From the NCBI RefSeq assembly GCF_947495715.1, contig NZ_CANLZU010000027.1, forward strand, positions 1-35,290: DNA of 35,290 nucleotides. Reading direction: 5' to 3'. Positions 9,354 to 18,017 of this stretch are shown here, piece after piece. The stretch is from an uncultured Oceanisphaera sp. (GTDB taxonomy: Bacteria > Pseudomonadota > Gammaproteobacteria > Enterobacterales > Aeromonadaceae). The notes beneath the pieces are model-generated. The model saw nothing but the letters and a program-made list of their open reading frames with translations. It did no database searches and was not told the origin of the DNA. Every line of letters starts with the position of its first letter. The first letter of the stretch is position 1. Both the position numbers and the translations under genes were made by a program.

Positions 9354-10088
9354 ATGAGTTTTTCCGGTAAAGTGGTACTGGTCACCGGCGCCAGCCGGGG
9401 TATCGGTCGGGCAACCGCCGAGCTGTTTGCCAGCCGTGGCGCGACCGTTATCGGTACCGCCACCAGCGAAAAGGGCGCCGAGGCGATCGGAGCCTATCTG
9501 GGCGACAATGGTACCGGTCTGGTCCTGAACGTGACCGATGTCGAGTCCATGAATCAGCTGCTGGAAACCATCAAGCAGCGTTATGGCGATATCGATGTGC
9601 TGGTCAACAACGCCGGCATCACGCGCGATAACCTGATGATGCGCATGAAAGACGACGAATGGCAGGATATTCTGGACACCAACCTGACTTCGGTATTCCG
9701 TTTGTCCAAGGCGGTACTGCGGGCCATGATGAAGAAACGTCATGGCCGTATCGTGACCATCGGCTCCGTTGTCGGCACCATGGGCAATGCCGGTCAGGCC
9801 AACTATGCGGCCGCCAAGGCGGGACTGATTGGGTTCAGCAAATCGCTGGGTCGCGAAGTGGCTTCGCGTGGCATTACCGTCAATGTGGTGGCACCCGGAT
9901 TTATTGAAACCGACATGACACGTTCATTGAATGAAGAGCAAAGGGCCGGTATCTTGTCACAGGTTCCAACACAACGGTTGGGCGACCCGAAAGAAATTGC
10001 CTCTGCCGTGGCTTTTTTGGCTTCGGATGAGGCCGGTTATATCACAGGTGAAACGCTGCACGTAAATGGCGGCATGTACATGGTGTGA
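9354..10088 (+). CDS. fabG: 3-oxoacyl-ACP reductase
   Basis: NADPH-dependent reductase of the elongation cycle, a 244-residue classical short-chain dehydrogenase. It has the cofactor motif TGASRGIGRA (11-20), NNAG (85-88), and the tetrad N110, S138, Y151 and K155, identical in number to E. coli FabG. The C-terminal LHVNGGMYMV is typical. ATG at 9354 is chosen: AAGGAG lies just upstream, and the in-frame ATG at 9303 would add 17 unconserved residues made from the palindromic element. Confidence 0.97.
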   Translation: MSFSGKVVLVTGASRGIGRATAELFASRGATVIGTATSEKGAEAIGAYLGDNGTGLVLNVTDVESMNQLLETIKQRYGDIDVLVNNAGITRDNLMMRMKDDEWQDILDTNLTSVFRLSKAVLRAMMKKRHGRIVTIGSVVGTMGNAGQANYAAAKAGLIGFSKSLGREVASRGITVNVVAPGFIETDMTRSLNEEQRAGILSQVPTQRLGDPKEIASAVAFLASDEAGYITGETLHVNGGMYMV

Positions 10089-10145
10089 TGAAAATCTCCG
10101 CAGTTAGGAGCTATTTGACGGAAATTGCGACATTATTGGCAGTTT

Positions 10146-10162
10146 TTCTGGTTTGACCAGAC
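10146..10162 (+). promoter_or_regulatory. FadR-like operator upstream of acpP
   Basis: TTCTGGTTTGACCAGAC contains the inverted repeat CTGGT-ttg-ACCAG, very close to known E. coli FadR sites such as that of fadB. It is centred about 53 bases before the expected acpP start, compatible with activation. FadR is known to activate fabA and fabB in E. coli; control of acpP here is inference. Confidence 0.55.
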
Positions 10163-10172
10163 TCAAATAGTC

Positions 10173-10200
10173 TTGCAAACTACGGTTAATTTAATACACT
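10173..10200 (+). promoter_or_regulatory. Candidate promoter of acpP
   Basis: TTGCAA (10173-10178), 16-base spacer, TACACT (10195-10200). Start expected near 10207, leaving a leader of about 40 bases. The 158-base gap after fabG supports a separate promoter for this highly expressed gene. Confidence 0.45.
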
Positions 10201-10246
10201 ACCGCAACGACACGCACTTGCGTATTTCTAAAGGATAATACTGGTC

Positions 10247-10483
10247 ATGAGCAACATCGAAGAACGCGTAAAAAAAATCATCATCGAGCAACTGGGTGTT
10301 AAAGAAGAAGAAGTTAAGTCTGAAGCCTCTTTCGTTGATGATCTGGGCGCCGATTCCCTGGATACCGTTGAGCTGGTAATGGCTCTGGAAGAAGAATTCG
10401 ACACCGAAATTCCTGACGAAGAAGCTGAAAAAATCACTACCGTTAAAGCGGCAGTTGATTACATCAACGCTAACCAGGAATAA
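10247..10483 (+). CDS. acpP: Acyl carrier protein
   Basis: A 78-residue acidic four-helix protein that carries growing acyl chains on a phosphopantetheine arm attached to S37 in [10 protein letters not shown]. The N terminus [18 protein letters not shown] matches E. coli AcpP closely. AAGGA lies upstream of the ATG. It is followed at once by a strong hairpin that probably sets its mRNA level apart from fabF. Confidence 0.98.
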   Translation: MSNIEERVKKIIIEQLGVKEEEVKSEASFVDDLGADSLDTVELVMALEEEFDTEIPDEEAEKITTVKAAVDYINANQE

Positions 10484-10492
10484 TAAACCTGT

Positions 10493-10523
10493 ACCGAAGT
10501 GGCTATCGCCACTTCGGTTCTTT
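10493..10523 (+). terminator. Hairpin terminator between acpP and fabF
   Basis: A perfect 11-bp stem ACCGAAGTGGC (10493-10503) and GCCACTTCGGT (10508-10518) with loop TATC, followed by TCTTT. The U-tract is short, so partial termination is likely, giving more acpP than fabF mRNA. Confidence 0.65.
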
Positions 10524-10555
10524 CCCCGTTTTAACCCCCATTCGGAGACGCTCCT

Positions 10556-11797
10556 GTGTCCAAACGCAGAGTCGTGGTGACTGGCCTCGGTATGCTCTCT
10601 CCTGTCGGTAACTCGGTCGATGCCAGCTGGCAGGCCCTGTTGGCAGGCCAAAGTGGCATCAGCAACATCGAACACTTTGATACTACCGACTACAGCACCA
10701 AATTCGCAGGCCTGGTCAAGGACTTTGATCCCGAAGCTCATGGTATCGCCAAGAAAGAAGCCCGTAAGATGGACTTGTTCATCCAGTACGGGGTGGCGGC
10801 CGGCTTGCAGGCCATGGCCGATTCCGGTCTTGATATCACCGAAGCTAACGCCGACCGCGTTGGTGTATCCATCGGTTCCGGTATCGGTGGTCTGGGTCTG
10901 ATAGAGCAGAACCACACCAACCTGATGGCCAGCGGTCCTCGCAAACTCAGCCCGTTCTTTGTACCGTCCACCATCATCAATATGGTGTCCGGTCATTTGT
11001 CGATCATGAAGGGTCTGCGAGGCCCCAATATTGCGGCGACCACCGCCTGTACTACCGGTACGCACAGCATTGGTCTGGCCGCACGCATGATTGCCTACGG
11101 TGACGCCGACGCCATGTTGGCGGGCGGCACCGAGAAAGCCTCCACCACCATGGGCATGGGTGGCTTTGCCGCCGCTCGTGCTCTGTCTACGCGCAATGAC
11201 GAGCCGCAAAAGGCGAGTCGTCCCTGGGACAAAGAGCGCGATGGCTTTGTGCTGGGTGATGGCGCCGGTGTGATGATGCTTGAAGAGTATGAACACGCCA
11301 AGGCGCGTGGCGCCACCATCTATGCCGAGATGGTTGGTTTTGGCATGAGTGGCGACGCCCATCACATGACGGCACCACCCGGCGATGGCAGCGGTGCCGC
11401 CAAGGCGATGGCCAACGCCATCAAGGATGCTGATATCGCGCCCGAGCTGATCGGATACGTCAACGCCCACGGCACCTCTACCCCGTTGGGTGATGTGGCC
11501 GAGCTGCGTGGCATGAAAACGGTATTCGGCGCTCACGCCAATCAGTTGATGATCAGCTCGACCAAGTCGATGACCGGTCACCTGCTGGGTGCTGCCGGTG
11601 CCGTGGAAGCCATTTTCAGCGTGCTGGCGTTGCGTGATCAGATTGCGCCCCCCACCATCAACCTGGATAACCCGGATGATGAGTGCGATCTGGATCTGGT
11701 GCCTAACCAGGCGAAGAAAGGTCAATTCGAGTATGCCCTGTCCAACTCCTTCGGTTTTGGCGGCACCAATGGCTCATTGATTTTCAAACGCATATAA
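10556..11797 (+). CDS. fabF: 3-oxoacyl-ACP synthase II
   Basis: KAS II elongates acyl-ACP with malonyl-ACP and governs temperature-dependent unsaturated chain length. The 413-residue protein starts at GTG ([18 protein letters not shown]), the start conserved in E. coli. Catalytic C165 lies in [13 protein letters not shown]305 in [11 protein letters not shown] and H342 in [12 protein letters not shown]. The C terminus [17 protein letters not shown] is canonical. An intrinsic terminator begins 21 bases after the stop. Confidence 0.97.
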   Translation: MSKRRVVVTGLGMLSPVGNSVDASWQALLAGQSGISNIEHFDTTDYSTKFAGLVKDFDPEAHGIAKKEARKMDLFIQYGVAAGLQAMADSGLDITEANADRVGVSIGSGIGGLGLIEQNHTNLMASGPRKLSPFFVPSTIINMVSGHLSIMKGLRGPNIAATTACTTGTHSIGLAARMIAYGDADAMLAGGTEKASTTMGMGGFAAARALSTRNDEPQKASRPWDKERDGFVLGDGAGVMMLEEYEHAKARGATIYAEMVGFGMSGDAHHMTAPPGDGSGAAKAMANAIKDADIAPELIGYVNAHGTSTPLGDVAELRGMKTVFGAHANQLMISSTKSMTGHLLGAAGAVEAIFSVLALRDQIAPPTINLDNPDDECDLDLVPNQAKKGQFEYALSNSFGFGGTNGSLIFKRI

Positions 11798-11817
11798 TGG
11801 CCTTTTGGCCAATCCCG

Positions 11818-11846
11818 AGCCCGGCCTTAGCGCCGGGCTTTTTTAT
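11818..11846 (+). terminator. Intrinsic terminator after fabF
   Basis: Perfect 8-bp stem AGCCCGGC (11818-11825) and GCCGGGCT (11832-11839), 6-base loop, followed by a run of six T. It ends about 10 bases before the pabC ATG. Confidence 0.88.
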
Positions 11847-11855
11847 TGGGTGATC

Positions 11856-12653
11856 ATGCAAACCATTCTTACAGACACGAATCCATTGTCGGCCCTGAGT
11901 CGGGCCTGGCAGCTGGGCGACGGGCATTTCAGTACCCTTCACGCCCAGGCTGGCCAGTTACGCCACTGGCATTATCATCAGGCCAGACTGATGGCTGCCT
12001 GTCACCGGCTGCAAATGCCGATGCCGGACTGGAACGCACTGTATGCGGCGGCCCAGGCGGCGTTGAACGACGACGATGAAGTGTTGCGCATCACCCTGGT
12101 GCGCGGCCCGGGTGCCCGTGGCTACGGCATCGCCGGCTGCGGCGACACTACCGTGGTGCTGAATCGCTCGCCGTTTCCCGCCCATTATTATCAATGGCGG
12201 CAGCAGGGCATCGCCATCGGCGTTTGTGCCGGTCGCCTGGGGCAAAGCCCCTTGCTGGCGGGACTGAAAACCGTGAATCGCCTGGAGCAGGTGATGCTCA
12301 AGGCCGAACTGGAGGCGAATGGCTGGCCGGAAGCGGTGGTGCTGGACGCCGAGGGTAGGGTGATGGAAGCGGTGACCGCCAACCTGTTCTGGCGAGAAGG
12401 CGAACGGGTGTATACCCCGGATTTGTCGATGGGCGGTGTTTGCGGTACCTTGCGCGCCTGGTGTACCGATTATCTGGGTGAACGACTGACGGTGACCCAT
12501 GCCGGCTTGTCCCGTTTGTTGGCGGCCGATGAAGTCTGGCTGACCAATGCCCTGATGGGCGTGGTGCCGGTCACGGCGATTGACGAATGCGTTTTTAACC
12601 CCGATTTCATGATGACGAGAGAATTACAGCAGGCTTATGAACAGACTGACTAA
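11856..12653 (+). CDS. pabC: Aminodeoxychorismate lyase
   Basis: PLP enzyme that splits 4-amino-4-deoxychorismate into pyruvate and 4-aminobenzoate for folate. The 265-residue fold-IV aminotransferase-like protein has LGDGHFSTL near the N terminus, the PLP-lysine region AGLKTVNRLEQVML (K138), and ANLFWREGERVYTPDL. ATG 11856 is chosen: an earlier in-frame ATG at 11805 would place the whole fabF terminator inside the gene. The ribosome binding site is weak (GGGTGA). It overlaps mltG by 17 bases. Confidence 0.92.
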   Translation: MQTILTDTNPLSALSRAWQLGDGHFSTLHAQAGQLRHWHYHQARLMAACHRLQMPMPDWNALYAAAQAALNDDDEVLRITLVRGPGARGYGIAGCGDTTVVLNRSPFPAHYYQWRQQGIAIGVCAGRLGQSPLLAGLKTVNRLEQVMLKAELEANGWPEAVVLDAEGRVMEAVTANLFWREGERVYTPDLSMGGVCGTLRAWCTDYLGERLTVTHAGLSRLLAADEVWLTNALMGVVPVTAIDECVFNPDFMMTRELQQAYEQTD

Positions 12654-13647
12654 ATGGCTGGGGCGCGTGTTGCTGCTGGCGATACTGGCACTGGGCGGGC
12701 TGACCGCATATGGCTACCAGCAATGGCAGCAACTGGAGCAGAAGACGGTGGCGACGGTGGCAGACAAGCCGCTGTTTGTGGTGGCCCGGGGAGAAACCAG
12801 CTTCCATTTGATCAATCGCCTGAGTGCCGAACCGGTGCCCGCCTTGCATCGCAAGCTGTGGTTGCGCTTTCATCCCGAGCTGGCGGCGGTGCGCCAGGGC
12901 ACCTATAAATTCGAGCCGGGCACTCGGCTGCGTGATGCGCTGATGACCATAGTGAATGGCGATGTCTATCGCCTGCAGGTGACGCTGGTAGAAGGATTGC
13001 GACTGAGTGACTGGTTGCAACGGCTGGCGGGGGCGGAATACATGAAGGCCACACTGGCCGAGATTGACGAAGGCGAGCTGGCCAACAAGCTGGGTGTGGA
13101 GCGGAACAAGCTGGAGGGGCTGTTCTTGCCCGAAACCTACAGCTATACCCCGGGCGATACCGACATCTCCATTCTGCGGCGGGCGCATCGGGAGATGGAA
13201 CGTTTTCTGGATGACACCTGGGCCGCCCGGCAACCGGGCCTGCCCATCGAGACGCCTTACGAGGCGCTAATCCTGGCGTCCATCATCGAAAAGGAAACCG
13301 GTATCGCCGAAGAGCGACCCATGATCGCCTCTGTCTTTGTCAATCGCCTGCGCCGTGGCATGCGGCTGCAGACCGACCCGACGGTCATCTATGGCATTGG
13401 AGAAGACTACGACGGTAATATTCGCAAGCGGGATCTGCAGACCCACACGCCGTATAACACCTACATGATTGATGGGCTGCCGCCCACGCCCATTGCCATG
13501 CCGAGCAAGGAAGCGATTCTGGCCACCCTGCAGCCGGCAGACAGCAAATACTATTATTTTGTGGCCATGGGCGAGGGGCGCCATCATTTTTCCAAGACGC
13601 TGCGCGAACACAATAACGCCGTTCGTCGTTATATTCTGAAAAGGTAA
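12637..13647 (+). CDS. mltG: Endolytic murein transglycosylase MltG
   Basis: Inner-membrane lytic transglycosylase that cleaves nascent glycan strands and so sets their length. The 336-residue protein has one N-terminal membrane helix (about 10-27), a LysM-like region (about 45-110) and the YceG domain. Catalytic E218 lies in LASIIEKET, the same number as in E. coli, and RGMRLQTDPTVIYG and TPYNTYMIDGLPPTPIAMPS are present. The 17-base overlap with pabC suggests coupled translation. Confidence 0.96.
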   Translation: MNRLTKWLGRVLLLAILALGGLTAYGYQQWQQLEQKTVATVADKPLFVVARGETSFHLINRLSAEPVPALHRKLWLRFHPELAAVRQGTYKFEPGTRLRDALMTIVNGDVYRLQVTLVEGLRLSDWLQRLAGAEYMKATLAEIDEGELANKLGVERNKLEGLFLPETYSYTPGDTDISILRRAHREMERFLDDTWAARQPGLPIETPYEALILASIIEKETGIAEERPMIASVFVNRLRRGMRLQTDPTVIYGIGEDYDGNIRKRDLQTHTPYNTYMIDGLPPTPIAMPSKEAILATLQPADSKYYYFVAMGEGRHHFSKTLREHNNAVRRYILKR

Positions 13648-13650
13648 TAC

Positions 13651-14274
13651 ATGAGCCAGTTTATCGTGATTGAAGGACTCGAAGGGGCGGGCAAGAGCAC
13701 GGTGCAGCGTCATGTGGTGGCCTGGCTCGAGGCTCGAGGGCTCCCGGTAATGAGCACCCGCGAGCCGGGTGGCACGCCGCTGGCCGAAAAGATGCGCACC
13801 CTGGTGAAAGAGGTTCATGAAGAGCCGTTGACCATGGAAGCCGAACTGCTGCTGATGTATGCGGCCCGGGTACAGCTGGTGAAAAACCGCATTCAGCCGG
13901 CGTTGGCGGCGGGCACCTGGGTAGTGGGAGACCGACATGACTGGTCTTCCCAGGCCTATCAGGGCGGGGGCCGGGGTATCGATACCCGGCTGATCAGCCA
14001 GATAAAACAGGCGGTGCTGGGGGACTTCGGTCCCGATCTGATCCTGTATCTGGACATCAATCCGGCACAGGGACTGGAGCGGGCACGGGTGCGGGGCGAG
14101 CTTGACCGTATCGAACAGGAGCAGTTGGGCTTTTTTGAGCGCACTCGCGCCCGCTACCTGGAGCTGGCACAGGATAATTCCCGTTGCGAACTGATAGATG
14201 CCGGCCGTAATGAAGCCGAGGTAAAAGCCGCGGTCATTGCCTGCCTGGAGCGCCGCCTGTGTATCCCTGGCTAA
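13651..14274 (+). CDS. tmk: Thymidylate kinase
   Basis: Phosphorylates dTMP to dTDP. The 207-residue protein has the P-loop GLEGAGKST (8-16), the substrate segment [14 protein letters not shown] and [19 protein letters not shown]. The LID region [13 protein letters not shown] carries arginines, as in the E. coli type. It starts 3 bases after mltG and overlaps holB by 16 bases. Confidence 0.96.
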   Translation: MSQFIVIEGLEGAGKSTVQRHVVAWLEARGLPVMSTREPGGTPLAEKMRTLVKEVHEEPLTMEAELLLMYAARVQLVKNRIQPALAAGTWVVGDRHDWSSQAYQGGGRGIDTRLISQIKQAVLGDFGPDLILYLDINPAQGLERARVRGELDRIEQEQLGFFERTRARYLELAQDNSRCELIDAGRNEAEVKAAVIACLERRLCIPG

Positions 14275-15242
14275 GTGGTCAACAGCAGCAACTGACCGCG
14301 CTTATCCGCCAGCAGCATCTGGGCCATGCCCTGTTGTTGAAAGGGGTGGAAGGCGTGGGCAAGCGCGAACTGGCGCAGGCATTGGCACATGCTTTATTAT
14401 GCCAACATACAAATGATGGCCATCATGCATCCGGTGAACAAGGCGTCCCCTGTGGGCACTGTCATTCCTGTCAGCTGATGGCTGCCGGCAATCATTCGGA
14501 TCTGCATGTCATCAGTGGCAGTGCACGCAGCATAGGGGTGGATGCCATCCGCCAGTTGACCCAGGTATTGAATGAAAGTGCTCGCCTGAGCCATGGCAAG
14601 GTGGCGGTGATCGAGCAGGCGGAAAAAATGACCGAAGCCGCCGCCAATGCGCTGCTGAAAACCCTGGAAGAGCCGGCGGGCGAGGCGACGCTGCTGCTGA
14701 CCAGCTCGCATCCCGAACGATTGCTGCCGACCATTCGCAGCCGCTGCCAGCAGTGGTTGTTACCGGTGCCCGAGTCTGAAGTGGTCTTGCGCTGGCTGAC
14801 CGGGCAGGGGCTGGATCCCAGCCTGGCGGCGCTGAATGTAAACCAGGGCTCGCCGCTCAACACCCGCGATTACCTGATTGCCGGTACCGATCGGCGGCGC
14901 CGTGAGCTGTTGCAGCAGTTTGTCGAGCTGGCCACACAGCCGCGAACCCTGACGTCGGTGCAAAGCGGTCTGCTGGAGCAGCCGGTGCACCTGCTCTGGT
15001 TGCAAATGCTGCTGCAGGATGCGCTGCAACTGGCGCTGGGTTTGTCACCGGCCGGGTTGCGGCTGGCCGACAGCGAACCCCTGTGCCGCACGCTGAGCCA
15101 GCATGGGCCGGAGCGGCTGACTCAGGCGCTGAACAGCCTGTTGCAATTGCGCCAGACCCTGCAGCCGGGCACCGGCAGGCCGGTAAATACCGGCCTGCAA
15201 CTGGGCCAATGGCTCAATGACTGGCTGATTAACATAAAGTGA
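14259..15242 (+). CDS. holB: DNA polymerase III subunit delta'
   Basis: Clamp-loader subunit that acts as the stator of the gamma complex. The 327-residue AAA+ protein has a modified P-loop GVEGVGKR (29-36) and a zinc module with C48, C65, C68 and C71. Sensor-1-like [20 protein letters not shown] and [21 protein letters not shown] are typical of delta'. The start is GTG, with GGAG (14247-14250) 8 bases upstream, inside the end of tmk. Confidence 0.94.
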   Translation: MYPWLSGQQQQLTALIRQQHLGHALLLKGVEGVGKRELAQALAHALLCQHTNDGHHASGEQGVPCGHCHSCQLMAAGNHSDLHVISGSARSIGVDAIRQLTQVLNESARLSHGKVAVIEQAEKMTEAAANALLKTLEEPAGEATLLLTSSHPERLLPTIRSRCQQWLLPVPESEVVLRWLTGQGLDPSLAALNVNQGSPLNTRDYLIAGTDRRRRELLQQFVELATQPRTLTSVQSGLLEQPVHLLWLQMLLQDALQLALGLSPAGLRLADSEPLCRTLSQHGPERLTQALNSLLQLRQTLQPGTGRPVNTGLQLGQWLNDWLINIK

Positions 15243-15245
15243 AGT

Positions 15246-15369
15246 GTGAGGAGTAAGGAGTAAGGAGTAAGGAGTAAGGAGTAAGGAGTAAGGAGTAAGG
15301 AGTTTTGTACTGCTGCCTTTGTCTCACGCCTCACGTCTTACTCCTCACGTCTTACTCCTCACCCCTCAC
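15246..15369. repeat. Heptamer inverted-array element 2
   Basis: Left arm 15246-15301: one GTGAGGA then seven perfect GTAAGGA. A 19-base spacer follows. Right arm 15321-15369: seven heptamers of form NYCTYAC (GTCTCAC, GCCTCAC, GTCTTAC, TCCTCAC, GTCTTAC, TCCTCAC, CCCTCAC). The arms are complementary over about 50 bases and would form a long hairpin in the transcript. It begins 3 bases after the holB stop and separates holB from tatD. Confidence 0.92.
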
Positions 15370-15407
15370 ATGTCTTTCCCCTCACTATCTATTCAAAGGA
15401 GACGGTT

Positions 15408-16196
15408 TTGCTGGTTGACTCCCATTGCCATCTGGACAAACTCGACTACGGAAAAAAACACCGCGACATGGCCGAGGCCGTTCGCAAGGCCGCCAACCGC
15501 GGTGTCGATCACATGTTGTGCATCAGCGTCGGCTTGTCATCCTTTCCTGCCATGCTGGAGGCGATAACGCCTTTTCCCCAGGTGTTTGCCTCCTGTGGCG
15601 TGCATCCGCTGCATCAAGATGATGAGCCCAATGATCCCGAGCAGTTGCGGCAGTTGGCGGCGCACCCCCGGGTGGTGGCCATCGGCGAGACCGGCCTCGA
15701 TTATTTCTATGCGCCGGAGTCCGCCGAGCTGCAGCGTCGGTCCTTCGAACAGCATGTGGCCGTGGCCGTGGAATTGAACAAGCCGTTGGTCATTCATACC
15801 CGCAGTGCCCAGGAAGATACCCTGGATATTCTGCGCCGGGGCGGGGCCGACAAGGTGGGCGGCGTGCTGCACTGCTTTACCGAATCGCTGGAGATGGCCG
15901 AAGCCGCCATCGAGCTGGGTTTTTATATCTCGATTTCCGGCATCGTCACCTTCCGCAGCGCCGACGCATTGCGCGAGGTGGTCAAGGCATTGCCGCTGGA
16001 GCGGCTGCTGGTGGAAACCGACTCGCCCTGGCTGGCCCCGGTGCCATTTCGCGGTGAAGAAAACGAACCCGCCTACACCCGCACCGTGGCGGAGTTTATC
16101 GCCGAGCTGAAGGGCGTGTCGGTGGAGGCGGTTGCCAAGCAGACCACCGCCAATTTCTTCGAACTGTTCAAGCTGGCCAAGCCGGTCGGCAATTGA
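15408..16196 (+). CDS. TatD-family metal-dependent DNase (YcfH-type)
   Basis: A 262-residue TIM-barrel hydrolase of the TatD family, the E. coli ycfH positional equivalent that closes the holB operon. Metal ligands are seen in DSHCHLD (H6, H8), GETGLDY, VIHTRSA, GVLHCFTES and ETDSPWLAP. Family members act as 3'-5' DNases or D-aminoacyl-tRNA deacylases; which applies here is not decided. The start is TTG with AAAGGAG (15395-15401) six bases upstream. Confidence 0.9.
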   Translation: MLVDSHCHLDKLDYGKKHRDMAEAVRKAANRGVDHMLCISVGLSSFPAMLEAITPFPQVFASCGVHPLHQDDEPNDPEQLRQLAAHPRVVAIGETGLDYFYAPESAELQRRSFEQHVAVAVELNKPLVIHTRSAQEDTLDILRRGGADKVGGVLHCFTESLEMAEAAIELGFYISISGIVTFRSADALREVVKALPLERLLVETDSPWLAPVPFRGEENEPAYTRTVAEFIAELKGVSVEAVAKQTTANFFELFKLAKPVGN

Positions 16197-16198
16197 AA

Positions 16199-16412
16199 GT
16201 AAGGGGTGAGGGGTGAAAAATAAGCACCGAGCTCCAGGCGCCAGGCTAAAACATACACCCAAGGCCAATAATCGTCATACCGGGCGTGCCCCGGTATCTC
16301 TTTGCAAATAGCCCCCCAGACCGAAACAAGATCCTGACGTTCGTCAGGATGACGGCTTTCGTTGAACTCGGCGTTTGTCTCTGTTCCTCACTCCTCACCC
16401 CTCACCCCTCAC
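16199..16412. repeat. Heptamer inverted-array element 3
   Basis: Left arm 16199-16219: GTAAGGG, GTGAGGG, GTGAAAA. Right arm 16385-16412: four heptamers TCCTCAC, TCCTCAC, CCCTCAC, CCCTCAC. Unlike the other copies the interior is 165 bases and holds a pair of REP-like hairpins. It starts 3 bases after the tatD stop. Confidence 0.8.
16273..16354. repeat. Inverted pair of REP-like hairpins
   Basis: CGTC-ATACCGGG-loop-CCCGGTAT (16273-16297) and ATCCTGAC-gttc-GTCAGGAT-GACG (16331-16354). Both are perfect 8-bp stems, and the flanks CGTCAT and ATGACG are mutually inverted, the layout of a REP doublet (BIME/REPIN). Confidence 0.7.
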
Positions 16413-16448
16413 ATCTTTTATCCGTTTCCTTTCTATCCGTCTGTCCCC

Positions 16449-16454
16449 TATAGT
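16449..16454 (+). promoter_or_regulatory. Possible -10 for the nfeD-SPFH pair
   Basis: TATAGT 42 bases before the chosen start, with only a poor -35 (TTCCTT, 17-base spacing). Confidence 0.3.
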
Positions 16455-16483
16455 AACTCTAGTTTCAATTGCGTCTTATCTTT

Positions 16484-16490
16484 GGAGGTG
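16484..16490 (+). promoter_or_regulatory. Ribosome binding site deciding the nfeD start
   Basis: GGAGGTG, 5 bases before TTG 16496. It rules against the upstream in-frame TTG at 16469, which has no such site. Confidence 0.75.
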
Positions 16491-16495
16491 ATGCC

Positions 16496-16909
16496 TTGCT
16501 TGCCTGGCATTGGTGGCTGATTGCCGCCTTGTTGTTGTTGTTATTGGAGTTACTGGGTACCGGTTTCTTCGCCTTTGCCTTTGGATTGGCGGCGCTGGCA
16601 GCCATGGTGGTCGCCTGGCTGGATGTTGGCGTCACCTGGCAGTGGTTTACCTTCGCGCTGGCGGCGGCGCTGTTGGCACCGCTGCTCAAGCGACTGTTTC
16701 GCCGCTTTGCACCGTCGCAGCGGACCAGTTTTCTGGCCGGCGAAAATCGTCGGCAGCAGGGAGAAATCGTGCAGCTGGCGTCCGGTGACTTTCGTCTCAA
16801 ACTGGAAGGCGACCTGTTCATGGTGCGCAGCGCCTCGGGAGCGACATTAACGGTTGGCGATCGGGTCGAGATCCGCCGTTTCGATGGCATTACCGCCATC
16901 ATCGATTAA
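16496..16909 (+). CDS. NfeD-family membrane protein
   Basis: A 137-residue short NfeD protein: two or three N-terminal membrane helices (about 5-25, 30-50, 55-70) followed by an OB-fold domain (about 85-137) ending VGDRVEIRRFDGITAIID. NfeD proteins partner SPFH/stomatin proteins, and the SPFH gene follows 14 bases later, the usual pairing (ybbK/qmcA in E. coli). Role in membrane quality control or microdomains is known only in outline. Start TTG chosen from the strong ribosome binding site. Confidence 0.87.
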   Translation: MLAWHWWLIAALLLLLLELLGTGFFAFAFGLAALAAMVVAWLDVGVTWQWFTFALAAALLAPLLKRLFRRFAPSQRTSFLAGENRRQQGEIVQLASGDFRLKLEGDLFMVRSASGATLTVGDRVEIRRFDGITAIID

Positions 16910-16923
16910 AAGAGGGAACAGCA

Positions 16924-17877
16924 ATGGATGCGATGTTAGTGATAGCGCTGGTGTTTACGGCCCTGATCCTGGTGTTGATCATCAAGGGCCTGATGATCAT
17001 TCAGCAGTCGGAAGCCGTGGTGATTGAACGGCTCGGCAGTTATAACAAGACCCTGAGCCCGGGGGTAAACTGGGTCATTCCCTTCGTGGACAAACCTCGC
17101 TCGATCAAGGTGCGGCGCTACCAGGCCATCGGTGGGGAAAACGTCGCCGTGGTACAGGAAGAAACCCGTATCGACCGGCGCGAGACGGTGCTCGACTTTC
17201 CCGGCCAGTCGGTGATCACCGCCGACAACGTCAGCGTGACCGTGAACGGCGCCCTCTATTTCCAGGTTATCGATCCCGAGCGGGCCGTCTATCAGACCGA
17301 GAACCTGATCCAGGCCATCGAAATTCTGGCCAAAACCTCTCTGCGTTCGGAAATGGGCAAGATGGAGTTGGACAAGCTGTTCGAGTCGCGTCAGGAAATC
17401 AACGACAAGTTGCAGCTGGTGATGGACGAAGCGGGCAACAAGTGGGGCGTCAAGGTCACCCGGGTCGAGATTCAGGACATACTGATCCCGGCCGAAGTCG
17501 AAGATGCCATGCGCAAGCAGATGGCGGCCGAGCGTGAGCGCAGGGCGCTGGTATTGCGTGCCAGCGGTGAACGGGAAGCCGCCATCGCCAAGGCGGAAGG
17601 CGAGAAGCGTTCGAGCGTTCTGGTGGCAGAGGGCAAGAAGGAGGCCGCGATCCTGATGGCCGAAGGTCAGCGCCAGGCCATCGATCAGGTGCTGGCCGCC
17701 GGCAACGAGAAGCTGGAGCCGCAACTGGTGGTGGGCTATCTGCTCGGGCTGGAATACCTGAAAACGCTGCCGGAAATCGGCAAGGAAGGGGATCGCATCT
17801 TCTTGCCTTATGAAGCCAGCAGCGTACTGGGTGCGGTGGGCAGCATAGAAGCGCTGCTCAAGGGACCGTCAAAATAA
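16924..17877 (+). CDS. qmcA: SPFH/stomatin-family membrane protein (QmcA-like)
   Basis: A 317-residue protein with one N-terminal membrane helix (about 3-25), the SPFH/band 7 domain (about 26-190, with GVNWVIPFVDKPRSIKVRR and KTSLRSEMGKMELDKL) and a helical region rich in Ala/Glu (about 195-260) of the kind that drives oligomerisation. E. coli QmcA is 305 residues with the same layout and is linked to FtsH protease function. Co-transcribed with the NfeD gene and closed by an intrinsic terminator. Confidence 0.9.
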   Translation: MDAMLVIALVFTALILVLIIKGLMIIQQSEAVVIERLGSYNKTLSPGVNWVIPFVDKPRSIKVRRYQAIGGENVAVVQEETRIDRRETVLDFPGQSVITADNVSVTVNGALYFQVIDPERAVYQTENLIQAIEILAKTSLRSEMGKMELDKLFESRQEINDKLQLVMDEAGNKWGVKVTRVEIQDILIPAEVEDAMRKQMAAERERRALVLRASGEREAAIAKAEGEKRSSVLVAEGKKEAAILMAEGQRQAIDQVLAAGNEKLEPQLVVGYLLGLEYLKTLPEIGKEGDRIFLPYEASSVLGAVGSIEALLKGPSK

Positions 17878-17901
17878 ACCAGGATTAATCAATCTGGATT
17901 A

Positions 17902-17930
17902 ACGGGAAGCGCAGGCTTCCCGTTTTATTT
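17902..17930 (+). terminator. Intrinsic terminator after the SPFH gene
   Basis: Perfect 9-bp stem ACGGGAAGC (17902-17910), loop GCAG, GCTTCCCGT (17915-17923), then TTTATTT. Confidence 0.88.
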
Positions 17931-18017
17931 CTGTCAGTATTAAACATAATCATATTGTCGGCGCAGTAGTGTCAGTTTCATTAAAAAAACGATCTATTTC
18001 ATCTCAGTGTAAACGTT

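Noticed and set aside
10199-11725. Long open frame on the minus strand opposite acpP and fabF
   Set aside because: It mirrors the conserved acpP and fabF genes, has low-complexity composition and no recognisable domain; an effect of GC-rich codon use.
12637-12653. Overlaps pabC/mltG and tmk/holB as frameshifts
   Set aside because: Both partners are full-length with conserved ends; these are ordinary operon overlaps.
15246-15369. Possible CRISPR array
   Set aside because: The units are 7 bp and contiguous, with no spacers and no cas genes.
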